The notes under the pieces were generated by a model. That model was not told the origin of the DNA and did no database searches. It saw only the letters and a list, made by a program, of their open reading frames with translations. This document shows, piece after piece, positions 49,687 to 58,948 of a stretch of DNA of 64,000 nt. The stretch comes from Actinospineispora acaciae DSM 45401 (lineage in GTDB: Bacteria > Actinomycetota > Actinomycetes > Mycobacteriales > Pseudonocardiaceae): the NCBI RefSeq assembly GCF_000620785.1, contig NZ_JIAI01000011.1, positions 124,001 to 188,000 on the forward strand. The letters are read 5' to 3'. Within the stretch, counting starts at the first letter, position 1. Every line of letters begins with the position of its first letter. Position numbers and translations under genes: made by a program.

Positions 49687-52455
49687 GTGCACAAGCGGAA
49701 ACTGATCGAAGTGGCGTTGCCCCTGGAGGCGATCAACCGCGAGTCGGCGCGGGAGAAGTCGATCCGCCACGGCCATCCCTCGACGCTTCACCTGTGGTGG
49801 GCTCGCCGCCCGCTCGCAGCGGCGCGGGCGGTCCTGTTCGCGCAGCTCGTCGACGACCCCTCGTCGCGACCCGACGAGTTCCCGACCGAGGAGTTGCAGC
49901 GGAAAGAACGTGAGCGGCTGCACAACCTGATCGAACGGCTCGTTGTGTGGGAGAACATCCGCGACAAGCAGTTGCTCGCCGAAGCTCACGCCGAAATCCT
50001 GAAGTCCACCAACGGCAACCCACCACCGATCCTCGACCCGTTCGCCGGCGGTGGCACCATCCCGCTCGAGGCGCAACGACTCGGCCTGGAAGCGCAAGCC
50101 TCCGACCTCAACCCGGTCGCGGTTCTCATCAACAAGGCGCTCATCGAGATCCCCCCGAAGTTTCGCGACCAGCCGCCGGTCTTCCCCGGCCTGGCGGAAT
50201 CCCAGATCCGCGACTGGAAAGGCGCGGAAGGCCTTGCCGCCGACGTCCGCGCCTACGGTGCCTGGATGCGCGACGAGGCCGAGAAGCGCATCGGCCATCT
50301 TTATCCGAATGCCACCCTCCCTGACGGTTCCAAAGCGACCGTCATTGCCTGCATCTGGGCCCGCACCGTCACCTGCCCTAACCCTGCCTGCGGCATCGCG
50401 ATGCCGCTCGTCCGTTCGTGGTGGCTGGGAAAGAGGAAGGGCAAGGAGGCGTACGTCGTCCCATCCGTTGTTCCCGATCCCACTCACCCTTCGGGCCAAC
50501 GAGTGAAGTTTGAGATTGGCCACAAGACAGCCGGTGCGCCGACAGTTGCTACGGACGGCACTGTCTCGACGACCGGCGCGCGGTGCCTCGCCTGCGAGGC
50601 CGCTACGGACTTCAAGTACATACGATCGGAAGGGCGCGCCGGCAGACTTGGTTCTCAGTTGATGGCTGTCGTTGTCGAAGGGAATCGTCGGCGCATTTAT
50701 CTGGCGCCCACCGAGGAACACGAAGCCGCTGCGGCGGTGGATCGGCCCGCCGATCTACCGGAGTCGGCACTGCCAGAGGAAGCGCTCGGCTTCCGCGTGC
50801 AGGCCTACGGCATGACGAAATGGGTACACCTCTTCACTAACCGCCAACTCGTCGCCTTGGCGACTTTCGGCGACCTCGTTGTCGACGTACGCACTCGTGT
50901 CCTTGCTGATGGCAGTACCCGTTCGTACGCCGACGCTGTTGCTACGTATCTCGGCATAGCCGGGAGTGTCGTCTCCGACGACTTGTCCACAATCGTTACC
51001 TGGCGTTCGTCGCACGGGACAGGGGCATCTCGCAGCACCTTTGCCCGGCAGGCACTGCCGATGACATGGGATTTCACGGAGCTCAATCCGTTCGCAAACT
51101 CGGCTGGTGACCTCGCAACAACCGTTCCGGGCATGGCTGGCGTGCTTGAGCGGCTACCTGCCGCGATTGGTGCGGCGGTCGGTCAGGTGGATGCGATCGA
51201 GGCTGTAAAATCAGGTGCTTTGATCAGCACCGATCCGCCATATTATGACAATATTGGCTACTCTGATCTCTCGGATTTCTTCTACGTCTGGCTGCGCCGA
51301 TCGCTTCGATCAGTCCACGCTGACCTACTTGCGACCATGCTGGTGCCAAAGACGGAAGAGCTCGTCGCGAACCCGTACCGCCATGACGGTAAGGACGGTG
51401 CCCGAGAGTTCTTCGAGGAAGGATTTCGAGCCGTATTTGCGCACGCTCGCGAGGTGGCACTCTACGACTTTCCGATCACTGTCTGGTATGCATTCAAACA
51501 GAGTGAATCTGACGACTCGGGTGAGGCATCGACCGGTTGGGAAACATTACTTGAAGGCATGATTCGATCGGGATGGGAAATTACGTCTACCTGGCCAAGT
51601 CGTAGTGAGCGGACCGGACGTATGATTAGTGTCGGCACTAATGCACTTGCGTCTGCTATTGTCCTTTCTCTTCGGCCGCGCCCAGGGGGCGCGCCGACCA
51701 CAGATCGTCGCGGGTATATTGCGGCCCTGGATGCCGAGCTTCCCGACGCGCTGCGGAAACTACAGCAGGGACGGATCGCTCCTGTGGACCTGCCGCAGGC
51801 GGCGATCGGGCCGGGGATGGCCGTTTTCAGTCGGTATAGCGGCGTGATCGAGAACGACGGGGCGAAGATGTCCGTCCGTTCTGCATTGGCGCGGATCAAC
51901 GAGATCCTCGATCGGGTCTTGGCAGAGCAGGAGGGGGACTTCGACGCGACGACGCGGTTCGCGATCGCGTGGTATCGGCAGCATGGTTATGTCGCTGGGA
52001 AATTCGGCGATGCGGATAATCTCGCTCGGGCTCGAAACACCAGCGTGGAGTCGATGGATCGGGAAGCGATCTTGACAAGTAGGGCGGGTAGTGTTCAGCT
52101 TGTCAATCCGGCGGAGCTCCCGTCGGATTACGATGTTATCGAAGATGGCTACACCAGCAACTGGGAGGCCTTGCACCACTTGATCAGGATTCTGGAGTTT
52201 GAGGGCGTCGCGAGGGCCGGTGAATTTTTGCGAGCTGCGTTGAGCCGCCCCGACGGAGCGGTTGACGCTGATCTTGTCAAGGAACTCGCTCACTTGTTGT
52301 TCCGGATCGCCGAGGGCAATGGATGGGCCAAGGACGCATTGAGCTTCAACAATCTTGTTACGAGTTGGCCCGAAATTCTTGAAGCCGCGCGGGCGGCCGT
52401 GAAGGGCGTGGTTCGCGAGCAGGCGGCGTTCGATTTTGCCGAGGGGGACGACTGA
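49687..52455 (+). CDS. DUF1156 adenine-specific DNA methyltransferase
   Basis: A 922-residue methylase of the DUF1156 (COG1743) type. N-terminus KLIEVALPLEAINRESAREK and HPSTLHLWWARRPLAAARAV; SAM motif ILDPFAGGGTIPLEAQRLG (about 116-134); Zn-ribbon-like TCPNPACGIAMP; catalytic DPPYYDNIGYSDLSDFFYVW (about 516-535). The DPPY motif suggests N6-adenine or N4-cytosine methylation. GTG 49687 with GAGGAAC upstream. It lies 123 bp after the helicase gene and 1 bp before the ATPase gene. Base composition drops in GC toward the 3' end. Confidence 0.92.
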   Translation: MHKRKLIEVALPLEAINRESAREKSIRHGHPSTLHLWWARRPLAAARAVLFAQLVDDPSSRPDEFPTEELQRKERERLHNLIERLVVWENIRDKQLLAEAHAEILKSTNGNPPPILDPFAGGGTIPLEAQRLGLEAQASDLNPVAVLINKALIEIPPKFRDQPPVFPGLAESQIRDWKGAEGLAADVRAYGAWMRDEAEKRIGHLYPNATLPDGSKATVIACIWARTVTCPNPACGIAMPLVRSWWLGKRKGKEAYVVPSVVPDPTHPSGQRVKFEIGHKTAGAPTVATDGTVSTTGARCLACEAATDFKYIRSEGRAGRLGSQLMAVVVEGNRRRIYLAPTEEHEAAAAVDRPADLPESALPEEALGFRVQAYGMTKWVHLFTNRQLVALATFGDLVVDVRTRVLADGSTRSYADAVATYLGIAGSVVSDDLSTIVTWRSSHGTGASRSTFARQALPMTWDFTELNPFANSAGDLATTVPGMAGVLERLPAAIGAAVGQVDAIEAVKSGALISTDPPYYDNIGYSDLSDFFYVWLRRSLRSVHADLLATMLVPKTEELVANPYRHDGKDGAREFFEEGFRAVFAHAREVALYDFPITVWYAFKQSESDDSGEASTGWETLLEGMIRSGWEITSTWPSRSERTGRMISVGTNALASAIVLSLRPRPGGAPTTDRRGYIAALDAELPDALRKLQQGRIAPVDLPQAAIGPGMAVFSRYSGVIENDGAKMSVRSALARINEILDRVLAEQEGDFDATTRFAIAWYRQHGYVAGKFGDADNLARARNTSVESMDREAILTSRAGSVQLVNPAELPSDYDVIEDGYTSNWEALHHLIRILEFEGVARAGEFLRAALSRPDGAVDADLVKELAHLLFRIAEGNGWAKDALSFNNLVTSWPEILEAARAAVKGVVREQAAFDFAEGDD

Positions 52456-52456
52456 T

Positions 52457-55400
52457 ATGGCGATAAGCAACCGTGACCGCATTGGTCAGATGTTCGATTT
52501 GGTGGCGCCCAAGCTGGACGCCTTCCTGTCCCAGATCCTCGACCGGCAGCTCGAAGCCGGGCGCACTTGGGTCGACATCGTCACCGAGGTCGACAAGAGC
52601 GATTCCAGGCTGGTTCACAGGGGCGACCCGTCGGTCCAGCTCAAGCTGATCACCCAGGACTACACGCACCGGTACCGGCGCAACTGGCGTCCGCTGAACA
52701 CCTATCTGAATCGTACGCACCACGCCTATGCCGCCGAACTGCTGCAGGTGCGGCACACCTGGGCACACATGAGGTCGTTCACCGACGACGATGCGTACCG
52801 AGCGCTCGACACAGCCCAGCGGTTTGCCTCCGCGATCAACGCGACCGACACCGCCGACGAGATCGCGCGGATCCGGCTCAACCTGCGCCGGGTCACCGCC
52901 GACAAGGACGACAAGAAGACTCTCAAGTCTGCGGTGGACAACCCCGAGGCGTCGGGTCTCAGGCCATGGCGTGAGGTGCTGCCGCCGCGCCACGATGTGG
53001 CGACCGGCAACTTCCATGCGTCCTACTTCGCTGCCGACCTGCACAAGGTCGCGACGGGTGGTGAGGCGGATTCGGACTATGCCGACCCGGTGGAGTTCTT
53101 CAAGCGCACCTACCTCACCGAGGGCTTGCGCGATCTCATTGGGCGGGCGGTCAGCCGGTTGTCCGGTGACGACAATGCCTCGCCGGTGATCAACTTGCAG
53201 ACCAATTTTGGCGGCGGCAAGACGCACTCGATGTTGGCACTGTGGCACATCGCCGCCGGACTTCCGGCGGGCAAATTCCCGCAGGAGACCCAGGAACTTC
53301 TGAACGCCAATGGGTACACGGACACGAAGGTCAACCGAGTCGCGATAGTGGGCAATCACTTCAGTCCGGCCGGAGTGAAGAAGGACGACGGTACCCAGGT
53401 CAACACCATCTGGGGCGAGCTGGCGTGGCAGCTCGGTGGTGCCGAGGGTTATGCGATCGTCGCGACCGCCGACCGCAAGCGGACGCACCCCGGCAAGGCC
53501 CTTCACGAGTTGCTAGCGAAGTATGCCCCGGCAGTGATCTTGATCGACGAATGGGTAGCCTACGCCCGCTCGCTCGTCGGCCGAGATGACCTCGCCGGCG
53601 GCACCTTCGACGACCAGTTCACCTTCGCGCAGTCCCTCACCGAGACGGTCAAGGGCACCTCGGGCGTTCTGCTTGCGATCTCCATCCCAGCATCCGAGAG
53701 CGGCGATGATTCACAGATTGTCCCGGGCAACGCTGAAGAGGTGGGCGGTGCCAATGGTCTCGAGGCGCTGAAAAGGCTGCAGAACGTCGTGCGCCGAGTG
53801 GCCGACCAGTGGCGGCCGGCGTCCTCGGACGAGGCTTACCGTATTGTAAAGCAGCGGCTGTTCATAGAGGAGGACGCCGCTGCACTCGCCGCGATCGGTG
53901 CGACCTGTCGGTCCTATGTTGAGATGTACCGCAAGTACACCGACGACTTTCCACGCGAGGCTCGAGACTCGACATACGAGGACCGGATCAAGCGGACCTA
54001 TCCGATCCACCCTGAGCTGTTCGACACTCTCTATGAAGAATGGTCGTCGTTGGAGCGATTCCAGCGCACCCGTGGCGTCCTCCGGTTGATGAGCACCGTG
54101 ATCCACGCGCTCTGGATCGGCGAAGACGCCGCACCGCTGATCATGCCTGCTTCGATTCCGCTGGCCACATCTAACGTTAACTCCGAGTTGACGCAGTACC
54201 TGCAGGACTCTTGGAAGGTGGTCATCGACGCGGACGTCGACGGCCTCAACTCGGAGCCGGTCCGGATCGACAAGGACAAGCCGCTCTACGGCCAACGAGC
54301 ACTGACCAAGCGCCTCGCACGCGCGGTGTTCTTCGGCGCCGCGCCGACCATCGCACCAGGTTCGACGCACAAGGGCATCGCGGTTCAGCGGGTCTTTCTC
54401 GGCACCGCCGTTCCTGGCGACGTTCCCGGAAACTTTCACTCCGCACTCACCCAGCTCGGTGACCGGGCGACGTACTTCTACTCCGGTTCTGGCAAGTACT
54501 GGTACGACCTGCAGCCCAACATCACTCGCACCGCGAAGCACCAGGCCGAGCTCCTGCACAAGGAGGAGGTCTGGGTCGAGATCGTCCGCCGGCTCCAAGG
54601 ACAGGCCCGTACCCGGGGCGACTTTGCGGGGGTGCACGTGTGCCCCGAGAACAACGCCGACATCCCGGACACCGACGAAGCCCGGCTAGTCCTCCTCCAC
54701 CCGAAGGTCGCGCACAAGCGTGGTACCGAGTCGGCAGCGAAGGAGTTCGCCAAGAAGTCCACCGAACAACGCGGCAGCTCCAACCGGAACCACCGAAACA
54801 TGCTCGTCTATCTCGCCGCCGACGAGGCCCGGCTGGAAGAGCTGGACACCGCGATCCGCGACTATCTCGGTTGGAGCCACGTGCTCAAGAACCAGGTAGA
54901 CCTCGACCTGACCCAGAACCAGATTAACCAAGCCACGCAACGCCGTACGCAGGCCGACCAAACGGTGACCGCGCGGTTGCTGCAAACGTTCACCTGGGCG
55001 CTTGTACCCGTACAGCCTGATCCGGCTGCCCCATTCCATATTCGGGAGACAAAGGTCGAAGGGCAATCCGATGCGCTGGCCGATCGGGTCTCGCGGCGCC
55101 TCGGCAACGACGGTGACCTCGCCATCCGGCAGGCCGCCGTGAAGATCCGACTGGCCATCAATAAGGCGCCGCGGATCTGGATCGACGGCCACGTCTCGCT
55201 GGGCACCCTGTGGGGACTCTACAGCCAGTATCCGTACATGCCCCGCCTGCGCGATCGTCGTGTCCTCGATGAGGGCATCACGGATATGCCGATGATCTGG
55301 CAGACCGACGCGTTCGCCCTTGCCACCGGCTACGATGACGAGGCTGATCGCTACGTCGGCCTCTGGACCCCGACGGACAAACAAACCCCACCCGCCGCCA

Positions 55401-55792
55401 CCGACTCGTTGCTGCTCGTCCGCCCGGACATCGCTGCCGCCCAGCGCGACGCTGAGTCCTCAACCGGGCCTGCGGCCCCTGCCGAAGGCGTCGGAGTCCC
55501 CGCCAGCAGCCAGTTCGAGCCGGTCGTCAACCAGCCCGGCGTCTACCAACGGAAGCTTAAGACTCGCTTCTACGGCGTGAAGACACTCAACGCCGAGAAG
55601 ATCGCGATGGACTTCAAAAACATCGCCGAGGAGGTTATCTCGCATCTCCGCGCCGATGCGACCACCAACCTGACCGTTCGAATCGAGATCGAAGCCATCG
55701 ATGCATCCGGCTTCGACGAGAACAAGGTCCGGACCGTCTCCGAGAATTCCCAAACCCTCAAGTTCGACCAGGCCGGCTTCGAGGAGCGCTAA
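52457..55792 (+). CDS. HEPN-DUF499 ATPase
   Basis: An 1111-residue protein. The N-terminal 130 residues resemble a Swt1-like HEPN domain, with R99-HTWA-H104 forming the RX4H ribonuclease motif. The DUF499 ATPase begins near residue 225, with Walker A in LQTNFGGGKTHSMLALWHI (about 247-265) and a Walker B-like AVILIDEWVAYARSL. The C-terminal third has FKNIAEEVISHL and no known domain. It starts 1 base after the methylase stop. COG1483-type ATPases accompany methylases in defence loci; it may couple DNA sensing to a toxic RNase. Confidence 0.9.
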   Translation: MAISNRDRIGQMFDLVAPKLDAFLSQILDRQLEAGRTWVDIVTEVDKSDSRLVHRGDPSVQLKLITQDYTHRYRRNWRPLNTYLNRTHHAYAAELLQVRHTWAHMRSFTDDDAYRALDTAQRFASAINATDTADEIARIRLNLRRVTADKDDKKTLKSAVDNPEASGLRPWREVLPPRHDVATGNFHASYFAADLHKVATGGEADSDYADPVEFFKRTYLTEGLRDLIGRAVSRLSGDDNASPVINLQTNFGGGKTHSMLALWHIAAGLPAGKFPQETQELLNANGYTDTKVNRVAIVGNHFSPAGVKKDDGTQVNTIWGELAWQLGGAEGYAIVATADRKRTHPGKALHELLAKYAPAVILIDEWVAYARSLVGRDDLAGGTFDDQFTFAQSLTETVKGTSGVLLAISIPASESGDDSQIVPGNAEEVGGANGLEALKRLQNVVRRVADQWRPASSDEAYRIVKQRLFIEEDAAALAAIGATCRSYVEMYRKYTDDFPREARDSTYEDRIKRTYPIHPELFDTLYEEWSSLERFQRTRGVLRLMSTVIHALWIGEDAAPLIMPASIPLATSNVNSELTQYLQDSWKVVIDADVDGLNSEPVRIDKDKPLYGQRALTKRLARAVFFGAAPTIAPGSTHKGIAVQRVFLGTAVPGDVPGNFHSALTQLGDRATYFYSGSGKYWYDLQPNITRTAKHQAELLHKEEVWVEIVRRLQGQARTRGDFAGVHVCPENNADIPDTDEARLVLLHPKVAHKRGTESAAKEFAKKSTEQRGSSNRNHRNMLVYLAADEARLEELDTAIRDYLGWSHVLKNQVDLDLTQNQINQATQRRTQADQTVTARLLQTFTWALVPVQPDPAAPFHIRETKVEGQSDALADRVSRRLGNDGDLAIRQAAVKIRLAINKAPRIWIDGHVSLGTLWGLYSQYPYMPRLRDRRVLDEGITDMPMIWQTDAFALATGYDDEADRYVGLWTPTDKQTPPAATDSLLLVRPDIAAAQRDAESSTGPAAPAEGVGVPASSQFEPVVNQPGVYQRKLKTRFYGVKTLNAEKIAMDFKNIAEEVISHLRADATTNLTVRIEIEAIDASGFDENKVRTVSENSQTLKFDQAGFEER

Positions 55793-55823
55793 AGAATTAG
55801 GCGGAGTTCAAGGTGATGGGGCT

Positions 55824-57057
55824 ATGCTTTGTCGTGTGGTCTGCATCATCGATAGTGGCGACATCTCCGGACTGCTAGGTCGCCGGTCTTTTTCTGACAA
55901 ATCAGATACGTACAGTGTTGCCTGGCGCCAGGACCAATGGCCGGTCGTGAAGTCGCAACTGGCGTTGCTCGTCACTGACGGCCGGATCGATTGGGTTGGC
56001 AGGGCGCGAGGGCGCAAAAGGGTCTCCGACCGAGATCGACGGATTGAAATAACTGATATCGAGGAGTTTCTGAGCCTGTCGATCAATGATCTCCGCAGCT
56101 GGCTGCCTGAGAAGCATGACGGCGATGTTCTCCTCAGCGTGCTGTCCAATGACCTGGCCACTATCGTAATCCGCGAGTTGCCGGACAGGTTTCTTGATTG
56201 GGCGAGTAAATTAGAGTGGCTGAACCGACCTAAAGAGTTTGACCTGCCCTCTGGTGATCGCGGTCGAATCCTCAACGAGGGGCGCGACGGTCTTGGGCTT
56301 GTCCTAGAGATGAGCGGAGTTGGTAAGGATACTCTCCGGGAGTGGTCGCCTACCGTGGCCCAGCAACCGACATTCCTTTCCGGGATAGGCCGGCGGTCAG
56401 TATCGGAGGAGCAACTCATCAATTACGACATCGGACGGATTCCTGGCCTCTTTAGTCGAGAGAGTCTCGACATCGACTGGCGAGTGTTCAGCAGGGGTCG
56501 ACGTCGGGTGTTGTCATGAATGCTAATATGCACAACCTATAGGGCAGACGCTTGGCGTGGACGTTGTCTACTATAACGAGACTTTCAGATCCTTTGTTCT
56601 CGTACAGTACAAGAGAATGATCAGGGAAGGAGAGGGAGTTGCGTCGCGCCGGCCCTGGTACCGTCCAGACTCCAACCTTAATAGTGAGCTTGAGAGAATG
56701 CGAGTAGTGGATGAACAGTACGGGACGGCGGATGGAGATTTTCGCCTATTCGGAAAGGCCTGCTGGGTCAAGTTCTGTGAGTCGGACTCGCGCGCTGGAT
56801 GTCCAGAAGATCTGATCAGGGGGATGTACCTCGCTCGCGACTACTTCGTTGAGCTCCTTGATGTGTGCAAGGGGCCAAAAGGTGCCACGCGTATCGGCTA
56901 CGACAATGTCCCTCGGCATATCAATAACACTACATTCATCGAACTCGTCAAGGACGGTTGGATCGGTACGCACGGAATTGGATCCGATGAGCTTGAAGCG
57001 GTTGTCGCGTCGGTCTTGAACAGTCGGCGTGCGCTCGTTCTTGGTGCACCGCTATAA
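55824..57057 (+). pseudogene. disrupted gene: unknown N-terminal domain plus Mrr-like nuclease motif
   Basis: Two ORFs in different frames appear to be one gene. ORF A (55824-56519, 231 aa, starting LCRVVCIIDSGDISGLLG) ends at RRRVLS-stop. ORF B is open from 56527 to 57057 and begins with GQTLGVDVVYYNETF, then VLVQYKRM: a D-x14-QxK pattern like Mrr-type nucleases. Between them the frame changes twice, near 56514 and 56540-56544, each explained by loss of one base. Either the gene is decayed or there are sequencing errors. Composition is clearly AT-rich. It would be the fourth gene of the operon. Confidence 0.65.
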
Positions 57058-57088
57058 ATGTCGTCGCATAAAGAGGCATCGCTACCGA

Positions 57089-57127
57089 CGGCCCCTCGCG
57101 GCTGGGCGTTGTAGACCGCAGGGGCCG
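57089..57127. terminator. bidirectional terminator-like stem
   Basis: CGGCCCCT (57089-57096) pairs with AGGGGCCG (57120-57127), with a 23-base loop containing CGCGG/CCGC. It lies between two convergent genes, so it could terminate both. No T tract is seen. Confidence 0.5.
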
Positions 57128-57140
57128 AGGGTACGGGTGG

Positions 57141-57344
57141 TCAGGTGGTGCGGATGGTGGCTATGAAGGCGGCGAAGGCGGGCTCGGACACTTCCAGGGT
57201 GGGGCTGTGCGGTGTGAGCTTTGAGTCTCGGATGGCCACCCTGCCTTCGGCGGTGGCGATCTCCACGCACTCTCCGCCGTCACTCTTGCTGTAGGACGAC
57301 TTGGTGAACGGGACCTCCGTCCAGTCGATGCTGGACTTGGGCAT
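57141..57344 (-). CDS. DUF397-domain protein
   Basis: A 67-residue protein with the full DUF397 pattern: WTEVPFTKSSYSKSDGGECVE, VAIRDSKLTPHSPTL and a C-terminal FAAFIATIR. It is the usual small partner of Scr1-type XRE regulators in actinomycetes, which control development or antibiotic production. It lies 6 bp downstream of the XRE gene and is almost certainly cotranscribed. Confidence 0.95.
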   Translation of the reverse strand: MPKSSIDWTEVPFTKSSYSKSDGGECVEIATAEGRVAIRDSKLTPHSPTLEVSEPAFAAFIATIRTT

Positions 57345-57350
57345 GCGGGG

Positions 57351-58244
57351 TCAGTCCTTCCGTGCGGTGCTCCCAGCGAACTGGCGCGCCAGTTCAAGGA
57401 TGAAGCTACGCGACTCGACCGGACCCTGCGCGATGCCGTAGAGCCTGTGGAGCAGATCGATGTAGCGGTGCACGGTCTCGGGTGGTTTGTCCAGGTAGAG
57501 AGCATCGCCGTAGATCTCGATGTAGACGATGTCGGTGCTGGTGTCCTGGTCGAAGCGGAAGATCACGAAGTCGCAGCCGACGTCGGCGTAGGACTGGGCG
57601 TTGAACGGGATGACCTGGATCGAGATGTTGGGGAGCAGGGCCAGCTCGGCGAGGTGGGTGAGCTGCGCGGCCATGACATCGGTGCCGCCGATCTGGCGGC
57701 GGAGTGCGGACTCGCTGAGTACGAACGAGAACTCAGGCGGGTTCTCCCTGGTCAGGAGGGCTTGACGTTCCTGACGGATGCGGATGTGCTGCTCGACCTC
57801 CTTGGCGTTCGGGTCGCCGCCGCGGCCGGCGAAGATGCCTCGGGTGTACGCCTCGGTTTGGAGGTATCCGGGTAGGACTTCGGAACCGGTGACCATGATC
57901 TCGGTGGCGCTTTGCTCGAAGTCGCGGAAGGCGCGGAACCACTTCGGGCCTCGGTAGAGCGAGGTCTCGTCGCGTGGGCGGCCTCGGCGGCGGCGGGCGC
58001 CTTTGGCGAGCTCGCGGCACCAGACTTTGTCCTTCTCGGAGGCTCGGTAGAGGGTCAGGAGGGTCTCCAGTTCGAGGGTGGAGATGCTGACCTTGCCGTT
58101 CTCTACGCGGCTGATCTTGTTGTGGGCTCTGCCCAGGTGGTCGGCGGCTTCTTCTTGGGTGAGGCCGGCGGCGTCGCGGAGTTTGCGCAGCTCATTGCCT
58201 AGTTGGCGCTGTTGCATGGTGATGGTTGCGCTTGGGGTCGACAT
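57351..58244 (-). CDS. XRE-family regulator with DUF5753 (Scr1 type)
   Basis: A 297-residue regulator. HTH at about 15-70 (LRDAAGLTQEEAADHLGRAH, then SRVENGKVSIST) and a DUF5753 C-terminal domain (WFRAFRDFEQSATEIMVTGS, LPGYLQTEAYTRGIF, ALLPNISIQVIPF). This family binds the cognate DUF397 protein. ATG 58244 is chosen over 58262. It borders the disrupted nuclease gene at a convergent end but has ordinary GC content, so it belongs to the host backbone. Confidence 0.94.
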   Translation of the reverse strand: MSTPSATITMQQRQLGNELRKLRDAAGLTQEEAADHLGRAHNKISRVENGKVSISTLELETLLTLYRASEKDKVWCRELAKGARRRRGRPRDETSLYRGPKWFRAFRDFEQSATEIMVTGSEVLPGYLQTEAYTRGIFAGRGGDPNAKEVEQHIRIRQERQALLTRENPPEFSFVLSESALRRQIGGTDVMAAQLTHLAELALLPNISIQVIPFNAQSYADVGCDFVIFRFDQDTSTDIVYIEIYGDALYLDKPPETVHRYIDLLHRLYGIAQGPVESRSFILELARQFAGSTARKD

Positions 58245-58594
58245 CGTCGTCCTTCCCGTCACCCGGAAGGGTGTCTATACAAGATGTACTTACAGATTTA
58301 CTGTCTAGCTCGGTCGATGAGAGGTGCGTGAGGAAGTACAGGGGGTACGCGCAGGCTAGCGGCGTGGGTGGCTGGTGGTTTGTGCGGGCCGCATCGGTGG
58401 GTGGGTCGCCGGAGTTCGGGGCGGCTCTTTGGGGCCTGGGTGCGTGGCGGATATGGGCGGCCGGTTGGAGTGATCGCGGATCTGGCGCGGTCTGGGCCGC
58501 TTGGCGCGCGCCCCTGCCGGGGTCCCGCACGGCTCGGTATCTCCCAGCATCGGGTCGTGCGGGGCCTCTCCGGACTTGAGCGGAGGCGGTCGCT
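58245..58594. other. 350-bp gap between divergent genes
   Basis: The promoter region of the XRE regulator and of the small Cys protein gene. ORFs on both strands are low-complexity Pro/Gly/Arg sequence. GGAGG at 58581-58585 is the ribosome site for the gene at 58595. No clear operator was found. Confidence 0.45.
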
Positions 58595-58948
58595 GTGGCC
58601 CGTCGGGGCCGGCCGAGTCAGATTGACGTGCAGCTTCGGGACGGGCTCGAGGGGTTTGACGGGGTGCAGGTTGTGTTGCCGATGACCTGCGTGAATGACC
58701 GACTCGAGCACGGGGTGACCGAGTTTGAGTTCGGGCGGTCGGGTGGGTGCGGGCGGTATCGGGCCTTGTGCGGGGCGGTGGTGGTGCCGGGGTCGATGTT
58801 CGAGGCGCCGGGGCCTGGGTGCGGGCGGTGTCTTGGGGTTTTGTATCCGGGGCCGGCAGTGGTGCTGGTGGTGCCAGGGCGGGTGCGGGCTCTTGGGGGC
58901 TGGGTGCGCGGACTTATGGGTGCATGCCTCGCCAGAGGAGGTCGGTGA
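58595..58948 (+). CDS. small cysteine-containing hypothetical protein
   Basis: A 117-residue protein with VVLPMTCVNDRLEHGVTEFE, CGRYRALCGAVVVPGSMFEA and GPGCGRC, giving a possible Cys4 zinc site. GGAGG lies upstream of GTG 58595. The 3' end overlaps the convergent TetR gene by 35 bases. Codon bias is normal and it is likely real. No family is recognised. Confidence 0.6.
   Translation: MARRGRPSQIDVQLRDGLEGFDGVQVVLPMTCVNDRLEHGVTEFEFGRSGGCGRYRALCGAVVVPGSMFEAPGPGCGRCLGVLYPGPAVVLVVPGRVRALGGWVRGLMGACLARGGR

Noticed and set aside
46150..57057. Calling the cassette DISARM
   Set aside because: DrmA, DrmB (DUF1998) and DrmC (PLD) are not present; only a helicase-methylase resemblance remains.
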